A DNA stretch of 64,000 nucleotides, taken from the NCBI GenBank assembly GCA_022316685.1, contig JAKJHU010000151.1, positions 186,001-250,000 on the forward strand. The letters run 5' to 3'. Of the stretch, positions 1 through 12,500 are shown piece by piece. Both the position numbers and the translations under genes were made by a program. The notes under the pieces were generated by a model. That model was not told the DNA's origin, did no database searches, and saw only the letters and a list, made by a program, of their open reading frames with translations. The first letter of the stretch is position 1. Each line of letters starts with the position of its first letter. This DNA is from Progne subis subis (Eukaryota; Chordata; Aves; Passeriformes; Hirundinidae).

Positions 1-161
1 TTGGTTTTGCTGGGGTGGAGGTGCAAGCAAGGGTGGGAGAAGTTGGGGGAGAGTCTCTGAAGGGTAATTTTTTTGGTGTCAGTCACGAGAAATCAGAACT
101 TTTCCTCTGTCAACAGCAAGAACATCCCTGGTTCTTCCATACATCTCCATTCTTGTGGGAG

Positions 162-236
162 CTGTCCCTGCCCATGGCAGTGGGGTTGGAACGAGATGAT
201 CTTGCACCTTTGAACCCAAACCATTCCATGACTCTC
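162..236 (+). mobile_element. CR1 LINE 3'-tail fragment
   Basis: Matches the familiar CR1 3' end: CCCATGGCAG, TTGGAACGAGATGATCTT, then CCAAACCATTCCATGA. Sense orientation; truncated at both ends. Confidence 0.7.
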
Positions 237-322
237 CAAGTCCCACAGTTTGCTCATGGAGCAGCACCTCCTTGCGGCATTTCCCCAAACTTGGGCTGAC
301 CTTGACTTTATTTTTCCTGCAG

Positions 323-516
323 ATCCCTGCTGTTAAACCAAACCCGACCCTCACTCCAAGGCAGCAAATCCCAGCTCGTCCAACAGCGCTGGAGGAACAA
401 AGGCTTCCGCTGCATCGGCGGGGTCATGTACCGGGTGTCAGCCAACAAACTCTCCAAAACTTCCAGCAGCCCTCTCCGGGCCAGGGACTTGACCCTCAAA
501 ACTCCCATCAGAGCAG
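323..516 (+). CDS. ZC3H3: ZC3H3 coding exon 1 of window
   Basis: The acceptor is tttttcctgcag at 311-322 and the donor is CAG|gtgagc at 517. The first base finishes a codon split by the upstream intron. The exon then encodes 64 residues and ends one base into the next codon. It contains RWRNKGFRCIGGVMYRVSAN and NKLSKTSSSPLRARDL, the signature segment that precedes the zinc fingers in ZC3H3. An ATG at 426 (GGVMYRV) is internal, not a start. The basic Arg/Lys-rich composition fits an RNA-associated linker. Confidence 0.9.
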
Positions 517-3500
517 GTGAGCAGGAATTTATCCCAGTTTGCGTGCAAAATCCATTGAGTTCAGTTTTTAGCTGTTTATTCCCAGCCTCTGGGTTGCGGC
601 TTGTCCTCTGGCCTCGCAGAATTCCAAATGTGAAGGTGGTGGAGGTCCCATGGTGCCAAGTGTAGTTCTTCCTTTACAGCAGCTCCAAATGGGGAAATAA
701 TGTTGGAGAAATTAGAAGTTTAGGAGAATTGAGGTTTTTCCTTAAGTCAGACTTAGTTGAAGCTTGCGGAGATGTGCTGTTAAACTCGGTTTAACGAGCT
801 GAGTCTTGGATGACTTCAAACAGCACCTCAAAGTTGACTGTGCTTGAGATACCCATCAAATTATGTTCAATATTGACCTCAAAATTTGGGAAGATAATTC
901 TGCAAGTAACAGTGGAATGGTGCCCCCATTTTGACGAATTCCCGGCTTTATATCGTGGCTTTGATTAAATTTGTGTTTCAGCCCCTCCTGTGTTTGACGC
1001 CTCAAGCGTGGCTCTTAAAAAAGAGCAGATTTTAACTGTGTTTAACACATTTTAAAAATTTCTTCTTGGTCTCAAGTGTTTTTGCTCTCTAACTGGTCTA
1101 TTGAGAATTTTTGGGGAGAGTTAAACTGGGGAAGGCAAAACCAGTGACTCTGTGCTGATTTTCCTGGCTGGTGGGATGAATGGAGCAGAGATGAGGATTT
1201 TTATGGATGATGCTCGAAATCAGGCAATGAGGGATGTTTCGGATTGGAAGGGACCTTCAAGGTCATCCAGTTCCATCCGCCTGGGATTTAGGACAAGGTT
1301 GCTCCCAGCCGTGTCCAGCCTGGCCTTGAATGCCAAAATACGATGGGAAAGCAAATGAAGAGAAGAGGTGCAACCTTCAAAACCACCTGCACCACAATTC
1401 CTGTGGGAATTCTGGGGCATCCTGGGTGGTTTTAACCCCACAAAGAGCAGGATTAGGGAGGGAAGGAGCTTTGTGCTGGGATGGGAAGTGGAGCTGCCTG
1501 TCAATGATGGCAGAGATGAGGATGAGGCAGTGGCTGAGGGATGTGGAGCTGATGGAATGTCGCTTCCAGGTGATTTCCCGTCTGAGAGCAGCAAAGGGAG
1601 GCTCAGCAGGAGTTTGGGAATGGTTTGTGGGTGTTTTCGCAACTCAGCTCTTCTCAGGACAGGTTTTTGATGTCTGACTCTCCTGCAGCCTTCTGCTTGC
1701 TGCCGACTCCTCAAATAGGGACAAGCATGCTCAGGAGCACGTCTACGGTGGATTCTTTTGGAATCTGGGATCCTGCCTGGCAAATCCTTGGCTTTGGTGC
1801 TGCCTCTGAGGAGGAGGGGCAAGGATCAGAGTTTGGAGACTCAGAAAAAGTGGCCACGAAACAGCTCAGGGGCTTGTAGAAAAAAATCTCAGATTTTTTC
1901 CAAGAGCTTTGCCATCAGTCCTGGGATTTTCCAAAGTGTCTGGATCAGGATAATTGGGTGCCCAAAACCAGCTTGAGGGGGGTTCTGCCTTAAGCACCAT
2001 CTCTGGGCGTTGAAGATGTCACTAAAGGCAGAAAATGTCCTGCAGTAATGGAAAAAAGGGGTGAAACCTCAGGACATGGGCAGGTATGTTGTTGGATGGA
2101 GCAGGGGACGGATTTCAGGACCGAGTTGGATCACTAGGAAGAGTCCTGGGTGAGAAGTGATGCCTGGAAGGACGGGAAAAGTGGAAGATCTGGAGCTGCC
2201 GAGCAAAGGATGTCTCTTCATGGCAGGTGGGGCTTAAACTGGTGGGAGAGCTTTCCAAGGACAAGGATGATGAAAAGCTGGACTTGTTTGGCCCTAAAAT
2301 CTCCATTATTTTAAAGATTTTTTTAAAGAATAGGTTTAATGAACTTCCTTTAGGGGAGGACATGGGTGGAAAAGGTCCTGCCTTCCACCAAGGAGGTGCA
2401 TTTTTTATTTATCCAAATGCAAGGAAGTTTCTGAATTTGTCTGGAAATCGCAAAATCTCATTTGGGCAACTCAGCAAAGGCTGATGGATTCGTCCTGTCC
2501 ATGAATATTCCATCACTGGATTGGGACCAAGCAGAGAAACACCAACTTAGAGGCAAATTTCTGGAAGAGGGATTAACCCGAAGGTATGATGGGAGGATTT
2601 CTGCAGATTCACACCTTGGAATTGCTTGTGGGGGGTTCCGGAGGGGATTTGGGGTGACAGGGCATGGAGGAGATGTGATCCCCCCCATTCTTCCTTCCTC
2701 ACTGAAACCGCATCTTCTAGTGAGGACTCATTCATAGAATTGGGTTTAATTAACCCCACTTTGGGAGAGAAGATCCCTTCCAGGGTTATTCCCTATAAAA
2801 TACAACCCCATGCAATTATTGTTTTGAAGATGTTCCTTATTTCGCTCTTGCCTCTTTCCCCCTGCCGCATAGAACGTCGGCTTTGTAAACCACAGAACCC
2901 GAGGAGCTGCTGTGGAGCAGTGTTTTCATGTCATCTTTCATCTCTCCCCATAATTCATCCTCCTTCCCGAGGATGGATTCTGCAGATTCCTCTTGCCTCG
3001 GGATAACTGGGCCTGGCAGGGCGGAAGATTTGTGTGCTCTCGTCGGCCGCGTACGTTTGCTCGACGCTCCGTGTTTTCAACACTTGACAAAGTTTATTTA
3101 AAAGATGGAAAAAAATCGGCTTTTCCTTTCCTTTTGAGTGCCAGACACCGCGTGTTTGGAATAGTGGAGAGACGGGAAGTGCTCCTGACAGTTTAATAGC
3201 TTGGAGTTTACTTCCAGTGGGTTATAATTCCTCTCTTTCCCTGGATTTATAGGGTTGGGGTTTTATCTCTACAGTACAAAATCTGATGCCGGGCGCTGGG
3301 GCTGATCCATCCACACCATCCTAGCATTCCCAAGTGATTTATTGACGGATGCTGGTGGTGAGTTAAGATTTGGCCCTGGGGATGCAATTCCTGCATCCCT
3401 GTGCTGGATTGGGATCAATCCTGAGGCTATCAGGAGCAATGGGAAGAGCAGTTTTCCATGGTTTTTCTGGAATAAGCTTTGTTAGTGCTGTAGAGACGAG

Positions 3501-6500
3501 GAGGTCACTCGGCTTAGGGACAAGGGAAGTGTCACTGCAATCACAGGAAAATTTTTTGGAGGTGTTTTGAACATAAAACACTTCCCTGGAGCAATCAGAG
3601 CATCACCACGGCAGCTGCTGAGGACTTTGCTCTCATCCCACGTGTGGCTCTGCTCCCAGAGGATTTCTGCACCTTCCACACTTGTCTCCGGAAAACTGCA
3701 ACTGAAATACAAAAGTACACTTTTTTTTTTGCCTTCCCACCTTGGATGTGGCATAATCCATTGCTCGGGCAAGGATGGAGAAGAAAACCCTGACCTTAAA
3801 CATAACTCTGCTCATCCCTGTGCAAGACAAAGATGCAGAATCCAACGTGGAAAGGCTCTTTCCCTTTGGGATAACTGGTATTTCGGTACCCAGGTATTTT
3901 CTCACTTTGTAGAAGTCTTGGAAAACTGGCAGTGGGATGGCGTGGAAAGTATTTGCTATGTGGCAATTAATTAAACAAGTGTAATAACTGGGTTTCTCCA
4001 CTCACAGGGAGCCTTTCCTTCATTTCTTTCTCCAGCTACTAAGGCGTTTTCCAGACTCCTGAGGAATTTCCATGAAATCAGGGAGAGAAGCAAAAGGTCC
4101 TGGGCAATGTAGAGTTTCACAAAGAAATAGAGAAGGAGAAATACAAGATTGAAAGCAGCAGAAAGCAAATTAAGGTTTGACATTGTCCGGAAGCCAGCCT
4201 TGACCCCAATCTCGGCATGAGCCGCTGCCGAGAGAGAGGAATTGCGCTCCATGAGCTGGGGCTGGCTGCAGCTGGGTTTTCCAAGTTTTTCCATTGGCAA
4301 ATCCTCACGCTGAGGTTTTAGGTCTTAGTTAGAAGAAAGGCTGGTGGCTTTGGGGGCTCCAGAGGTGCCAGCTGGCACCTTGAGCAATGTGATTTTATTT
4401 ATTGGGATTTTCAAATCATCTCCATCACCGTAGATTCCAGAGCCCTGGAGATACCCAGGATTGCTGAGCTCACAAACGTGGAGGTTTAAGAGGGGTTTTA
4501 AGTCCTCCTGAGCTGAGGCATCTCCCGCACATTGTGACAGCGGCTCTGAGCCCAGAGAAACAAATTGTTAATTAAAACGTGGTTGAGTTCAGGCTTCCAG
4601 AACAGGGAAGGAATTTCCCTGCATCCAGATGCACTTCTTGTCGCCGTCCTGCTGTGTAACGTCCCCTCCTGCCTCAGTTTCCCCCCTCTGCTGCAAAGGT
4701 TGGGAGATGGGAGGTCAGGGAATCGTGGAATGGTTTGGATTGGGAGGGATCTTGAATATCATCCAGATCCAACTCCCTGCCAGGGGCACGGACACCTTCC
4801 ACTGTCCCAGGTTGCTCCAAGCCCCGTCCAACCTGGCCTTGGACACTTCCAGGGATGAGAAAGCCACAGCTTCTCTGGGAATTCCATCCCAGGCCCTCAC
4901 CACCCTCACAGCCAAGAATTCCTTCCAATATTCCTCCTAAATTTCCACTTTTCAACTGGGAGGCCATTCCCTGTGTCCTGTCCCTCCATCCCTTGTCCCA
5001 AGTCCCTCTCCAGCTCTCCTGGAGCCCCTTCAGGTACTGGAAGGGGCTCTGAGGTCTCCCTGGAGCCTTCTCTGCTCCAAGCTGGACATTCCCAGTTCTC
5101 CCAGTCTGGCTCCAGAGCAGAGGGACTCCAGCCCTCGGAGCATCTCATGATTCCCTCCTCCACTGCATCAGGCTGGGGACAGGTGATGGATGCTCCTGAA
5201 CACGATTTGGGCTGCAGTGGGAGAAATCCACGCTCGGAGATCTCCACGGTGCTGGAAGAAAGTGCTCCCTGTTTACCAACTAATTTTAGAAGTGCTGAAT
5301 GCCACGGAAAGGCGCTTCCCGCTTTTTCAAGGATGATGAAATGCTCAGCGCTGCCGTTGGCCCAGTGGAATGATGCTCCTTCCTCTGAGCCACTCCTTTC
5401 TACAGCAGGGAAGGAGGGATTCAGGGCTGGAATGTTTCCACCACTCATCTTCTGCCTCTGGTTTTAATTTAAAGAGGCATCAGGGAGGATTTGCTCCGGT
5501 GTGCCGGGCTCTGCCTTTTCCCCATGCCCATGGAAACATCCCGAGTTTCTTGTTTGTCCATCGTGACCCACTTTGCTGCCTTCTGTCTTCAACACACTTT
5601 GAATGTGTTGGGATCATACTGGGAAGAATTTGGTGGAGGAGAGACCAGCCCAATGCATCGAGGCGTGAGAGCGGGGAAATTTGGAATGTTGCCTTGCTCA
5701 GGTTTCCACTGGTTTCGGTGTTGCTGGTGCCGGGATCCCTCTGTGCTCACTCCCTTAGGGGTGAATTCCTTGGATTTGGGATTGCTCACTCTCTTGCCTT
5801 TTTTTGAACTCAATTCCTTGGCTTCTTCAGGATCAGTCCCTTGTTTTGGGATTGCTTAATCCCTTGGACACTTCAATCTTAATCTCTTGGTTTCGGGATT
5901 GCTCTGTCCTTTACCCATCTTAAATTAAATCCCTTGACCCCTTTGGAAGTAATTTCCTTGGCTTTGGGATTGCTCAGTCCTTTATCTCTTCTGACCTCAG
6001 TTTCCCCGCTCCTTCAATCTCAGTGCATTTTCTTTGGGATTTTGGGGTTATGGGATCTCTTGGTCCCTTTTGATCTCAATCCCATGGGCCCTTTTTCACT
6101 CAGTCCTTTGTCTTTGGGGTTCCTCAGTTCTTTCCTCTTTTCAGATCAGTTCTTTCTCTCTGGGATTGCTCAATCCCTTGGCCCCTTTTGAGCTCAGTTT
6201 CATGGCTCCTTCAATATCAAGGCTTTTTCTTTGGGATTGGGGAACTCTTTTAATCCATTCAATATCAATCCTATGGTTTTGGGATTCTTCAATCCCTTAC
6301 CCCTTTTGAGCTCAATTTCTTGGCCCCTTCAATCTCAATCCCTTGTTTGTGGAAGTGTTTTGTGTCTTTGAGCTCAGTCCCTCAATTTCTTTAAACTCAA
6401 TCCCTTGTTTTGGAGATTCCTCCTTCCCTTTACCCCTTTTTACCTTAATCCCTACTTTTTGGGATGACTGCATCTCTTATCCGTTTGGACTGCAGTCCAA

Positions 6501-9500
6501 ATTATTTTGGGGATTGATGAGTCAGTTCCTTACCCCTTTCAAACTCAATCCCTTGTTTTTGGGATTCTTCAATTCCTTACCCTTTTTCAGATCAGCTCCA
6601 TGACCCCCTCAATCTCAGTGCCTTATCTTTGGGGTTGTCTTTGGGTCTCTTGGCCCCTTCTCAGTCCCTTGGTTTTGGGATTGTTCAATCTCTCAGCCCC
6701 TTTGAGCTCAATCCTTTGATTTTGGGATTGTTCAATCCCTCAGCCCCTTTGAGCTCAATCCCTTGGCCCCTTTGATCTAATTCCCTTGGATTTGGGATTC
6801 TTCAATCCCTTTGACCTCCTCACTCTCAATTCCATGGTTTTGGGATTGTTCAGTCCTCTTATCCCTCTGGACCTCAATCCTTTGGCCCCTTCAATCTCAG
6901 TGCCTTGGGTTTGGGATTGCTCATTCCCTTTCACTTTATGAACTCAATTCCTCAGCTCTGGAATTGCAGGGATTGGATCCTGCTCCTGGCCTACATCTGT
7001 TCGTCCAACATCCAACCTGGAGCTGCTTTGTTAATTGAAGCTGATTCATTAATCAAAGTTGCTTTGTTAATAAGACACTCGTGACCACTTGACTCAGGGA
7101 AATTCATGGGATGTGGGGACAGTCGGGCAGGAAAACGGGAATATCTCTGCTTGTTTAGCAGCAGCTCATCCCTTCTTTTCCCGTTGTCTTCTCCAGAATG
7201 AGAACTTGCGCTGTCCAGTGAGGGAAATAAATGACCCCCAGCAGCTGCGAGTGCTGATCCTTGAAATCCGCAGAACCCACTTAAATGAATAATAATTAAA
7301 GAAATAAATTTCCCCAAGTGCAGCCTCAAAACTTTTGGTTCAGCAATAAAGCCAAGGAGGGACTCGGAAAATGAATCGCTCGGCTCTTTCCGAAGGAGGC
7401 TGCGGTGAGCGAGGCGGGATAATAATGGGAACTGTTAAAGGAGCCAGTGTGGTTTAAGGAAACCTTTTCCAGGTTGTGTGGGAAGTGTGGTGATACTGAC
7501 ACCCGAGGGATAAAAGGATTGAGAAATCCCAAAACCATGGAATTGAGAGTGAAGGGGGCCAAGGGATTGAGGAATCCCGAAACTAAGGGTTTGATCTGGA
7601 AAGGGGCCAAGGGATTGATCTCGGAAGATATAAGGAATTGAGTAATCCCCAAAACAAGGCACTGAGATTGAAGGGGCCATGGAATTGAGCTCAAAAGAGG
7701 GAAGGGGTTGAGGAATCCCAAACCTGAGGAATTGAACTCAACGAGCCAAAGGACTGAGCTCAAAAGGGATAAGGGCCTGAACAATTCCAAACCCCATGGG
7801 ATTGGTGGAAAAAAAATAACGGGAAGATGGGATGACCTTGTTGTGGTCATCCCTGAATTGGAGCTGATCACCTGCCTGCCATTGCTTGGGCAAACCCCTG
7901 GTTATTTCCCTGTGTGTTTCCATAAATTATCCTTGACTTGGGGTGGTGGAAGTAGCTGGGAAGCAACAGGCTTGACACTCAACACTCATCATATTCCTGC
8001 TCATCCCTCGGCCCTTCCACACCCCAGCTCTGAATATCCTCCTTTTTTTCCTGCCTTATTTCAGTTTTCTGCTGATTGTTTCCCTCCATAGGGAAGATTT
8101 CCACAAGTTATCCTTGATCTGGGATTGTGGAAGTAGATGGGAAGCAATGGGCTCGATACTCAGTACTCATCATTCTAACACTCTTCTCACCCTCTTGGCC
8201 ATCATCCCTTGGTCACCCCAGCTCTGAATTTCTCCCATTTCTGGATTTATCCCTTTTTATTTGCCAAGTCAGTTTTCCACAGCTTTTCCACCATTTAAAA
8301 AAATAGTAACTACTGGATAAGATGCTCCAACAGACCTTTCCATGGGATGAGGTCCTGATCCATGAGCTGTGCCTTGGAGCAATAAAATCCTTCCTAAATA
8401 ATTAAGCAGGTGATAATAAACTGTAATATTTGCAGCCAATTTTTAACTCAAAGGAATATTTGGAATGTTGTTTCTGGGGTGTGTTTGTTGCATCCCAGGT
8501 CCTTGGGTGATGGGGAGCTGAGCAGGAGTGTTGGACTGGATGGGAGTATCCTGATAATCCATGTGGGAATGCTGGAAAGCACCGAGAGTTGCTCCTGAGT
8601 GCAGTTCCTGGGCTGCCAAGGGAAATCTCTGCCAACCTTTCCCTGGGGCAGAAGGACCTTGAGCCTCCAGCTGTGTTTTTGAGGTTATGGAAAAGAAAAC
8701 AACCCCAGTGTGCCAGAGATGGACCTGGATCCACTTGAGCTGAGATTAAGGATATGAAAAGGTCCTGATTAACTTTTGGATGTTGGTGCAGGGGTGCTGC
8801 ATCCGACCCGCTTGTTTTAAACAATTTTTTGTTGTTGTTTGACAAGGATCAATTGTGCCTTTCCCCCCCCTTTTCCATCAAAAGCTGGAATTCCAAACGT
8901 TGAGCCCAACGCTGCGGAAAACACCGCGGGACCGCTTGGCTGTGGATTCCTTCCTGGGAGCAGGGGGAAAGAAGAGGAGTTAGGCTGTAGCCCCCGCTAT
9001 TAATCATAGCTGTAATCATGCGTTTAATGAACATGACAGCTCCCGCTCCCTCCGGAGCGACGCTCGGAGCCTCCCCGGCTGGATTGGGAACAACAATCAC
9101 TTCTCACCGCGAGCCACCGGAGCTGCCAGCGTTGGGCTGGGATGATGCATTAACAGAAAAAAACCTCGTTTGCATGGGCTGCGGTTTCCTTACGGATGAT
9201 GCTCTTCCAAGCGACTGAATCATCGGGAAAGGGGGAGAGAAATCCACCTGTCCCTTCCACAGGGTGGAAAATATCCCTGCTGACGCCGCTGTGCTGGGTG
9301 TAATCACTTCAAATGCCCTCAGTGTGTGGCTCTTGATGCTCTCTCTGGCAGCTTTTCTTATTTTCTTGCTTTTTTTCCCCTCTCCGTTCCGTTCCCACTG
9401 CCTTGGAGTGTGCGCATGGGAGGAATTTGCTGTGGCACCTCTTGGAATTTCCATCGTGAGGGACTTTGGCAGTGCCGAGGATGTGGGAGTCTCTCTCCCG

Positions 9501-12500
9501 ATCCGACAGCACCCCTGTGTCCCGATGTTCTCCCCGGCTGGGAAGCGATTGAGGAGAAAAACGGGATAGAACTTGGACTGGGATATGCCTAGTGCTTTGT
9601 CTGGACCAAACCCAGACTCCAAAGTAGAACCTTGGGGGCATCATTTCAACTTTTTGTTTAATTTAGGCCAGGCTACAGCAAATTTCAGCTCCCGATGTTG
9701 GAAATCTAAGCCTTATCCCATTTTCCAGTGTCTTTTGATGTCCCAGTTTCACCTCAATTTTAATGCCAGGAATATTTATTTACTAATGTATTTATTAATG
9801 CATATCTCTTGTAGTGACCGGTTGGGAATTCCGAGTTGACAACCATCCTAAAAATCCAAATTTAGGCTCCTTGGACCTCCTGAAAACTCGGGAACATTCA
9901 GCCCCCTCTCCTGCACCCTGTTCTTGTTACTTGGATGTACACAAAGCTTTTATTTAATCTTTCTTCCCACGACGCAAGAGCTTCCAAAAATACCCTCATG
10001 ACAGAGTCTGAGTTTTCTTCATAAATCCCAATGGATGGGGAAATGTTTAATTACGGAGCTTTCTTGGCTTGGCTGCTCCTGGGGAAATATTTGGGTGGTT
10101 TTCTAATAGTTTGGGGAGGATTTGCACACGGGATGAATCATTAGGGAGTGGGAAAATGTGGATGAGGGGTTTCCTTTTCCACCTTCCAGGTGCTTTGGCA
10201 GACCTGGATGGCTCTCACATGGATTTTGTCATGGATGGGAACTGCTCTTGGATAATCAAGCTGCTTTTGGGATGCCAGTTAATTCCTGGAACGGGAGCTG
10301 CACATCATGTTATTTCACGATTTCTGCTGGAAGATGAAAACTGGGGAGAAAAAGCACCCAAAAAATTATTCCATTGATGTATTTTTGCTATGTAAAAATT
10401 TCCACCCACTGTCAGGTTTATTTATCCACTCTTTATCTCTTTCGTAATTCCTGCTTTCTGGCCAAGATGACTTTTAAGGGCCCTTCCAGCCCAAACCATT
10501 CCATGATTCTGTGATTCCAAACTTGTTCATCCCCGTGTATCGCCTTTTATCCCCAAATATTAAATATTTAGAGGGATTGTCTGCTGCTCTCAGGAGCTGA
10601 TTCCTGGTGTAGCTTTAAGGAATACTATACAGAATTCCAGCGGGCTGAGGGTGCTCCAGCCCTGTCCTAGTGGACTTTAATTTGGGGCTTTCTCTCCACA
10701 TCCTTTGGGAATTCAACCTTGCTCGTAATGGAGACCCTTCAGCGGCGTCTTCGGAGCATCCCAAAGTTGACGAATGTTTATTGTAAGCCTAAAAGGATTC
10801 TCCTAGAGCTTGGGACGAGAAGGAATTAAAAAAAAACAGGGAAAAAAAATCCAATCTTGGTGGCTGCTCAAATGCCCCGTTGATGGAATTTGATGTGCAG
10901 AGGGAACAGATGGGGCTCTGCCGACGCCGGCAGCCGAGTGACAGCTCACGGCGCCGCGCAATCAAATTCCGCTCGCTCAACTTCCCAACGCGCCCGGGCT
11001 GGCAGGTGAGCGACTGAGCCGCTCTTCATCCCACCTGGAAAACTGAAATCCAGCCTTTCTTTCCCGCTCGTTCTTCCCTGCAGCAGTCAAGGGTGATTGA
11101 ATTCCCTGCGCGCGCGGATGGGAGCGGGCGCTGGGCTTCCGTGTCCGGCTGCGAGGAGCGGCCAAGCCAAGCGTGGAAATTTGTCATCTTGATGGTTGGA
11201 AGCGTGGGGATTTGCTTACAGAAGTGTTCCGGCACGTTTGGGTGCTGAGGGGGAAAAATACCTGTGGTGTTTGGGGCTGGCAAGGAGCACTCCTGCCGGG
11301 GCTGCTCCAGAGGTGGGAGGTCCCTAAAGGGCATCTTCGTCCATCGGTTCTCCGGGAGCTCCGTGCTTTGGGTTAGATAACATCGTGGAATCATGGAATG
11401 GTTTGAGTTGGGAGGGGACTTGAAGACCATCCAGTTCCAACCCTCTGCTATATGGACAGGGACACCTTCCACCATCCCACGTTGCTCCAAGCCCTGTCCA
11501 GCCTGGTCTTGGACACTTCCAGGGATGGGGCATCCGTGGTTTCTCTGGGCAGCCTTTGCCAGGGCAGCCTTTTCCTCCCAGGGAAGGATTTATTCCCGAT
11601 ATCCCATCTAATTCTGCCCTCTGGCAATGGGAAGCCATTCCCTCTGCTTTGCCGCTTCAGGTTTTTGTCCGGAGTTCCTCTCCAGCTCTCTTGGAGTCCC
11701 TTTAGGCACTGGAGGGCACTCCAAGTTCTCCCTGGAACCTTTTCTAGGCTGAGCAATCCCAGATCTCCCAGCTTTTCCACACAGCAAAGGGTCTCCATCC
11801 CTCTGACCATTTTTGTGGACCTAAGGTAACGAGGGCTGTGTGAATTCCTGCAAAATTTCTCCATTCCATGCAATGATCCATGTTTTTCTCTCTCTCCAGC
11901 ATTGAGATTGCACTCCACGCCCAGTCCTGGGGTCTCTCCACCCGGCCTGAGCAGATACTCGACGTGCCGATACATCGCCAGGTCTGTACCCGTGGGAAGC
12001 AGGAATGAAATGCTCCATCCTTGGAATTATGCTCAGGAGGGAGTCAGGAGCTTTGGGAGCAGCTGCTGAACTGGGGGATGATTTGGTGAAGCTCTGGCTG
12101 CTGCTTTTCCACAGCTGCTTCTTCTAGGTGATTGTAAGCTCAGCCAGAGCCTCCCCACCCTCCCAGGGAAGAATTCCTTCCCAATATCCCATCTATCCCT
12201 GCCCTCTGGCAGTGGGAAGCCATTCACTGTGTCCTGTCCCTCCATCCCTTGTCCCAAGCCCCTCTCCAGCTCTCCTGGAGCTCCTTTAGGTGCTGGAAGG
12301 GGCTCCAAGGTATCCCTGAGAGTCCTCCCGGCTGAACATTCCCAGCTCTCCCAGCCTGGCTCCAGGGCAGAGGGGCTCCAACCCTTGGAGCATCCCTGTG
12401 ACCTCCTCTGGAATTGCTCCAGCAGCTCCATGTCCTTCTGCAGCTCCATAGATAGGGTCTCACCTGAGCAGGGAAGAGGGGCAGAAATTCCCTCTCTCCT

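Larger units (their letters stand above)
517..11899 (+). other. ZC3H3 intron (11.4 kb)
   Basis: No coding exon recognised. Contents in order: mostly unique sequence with CR1 tails at 1238 and 4721; a degenerate minisatellite at 5758-6968 and an inverted block of the same family at 7505-7808; a ~180-bp tandem duplication at 7918-8307; a TAAT-containing CpG-bearing island near 8985-9160; a CR1 tail at 10467; a CpG-rich island at 10870-11170; a CR1 at 11383-11815. I see nothing specific at 1340-4720, 8310-8980 or 9165-10465. Confidence 0.8.
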
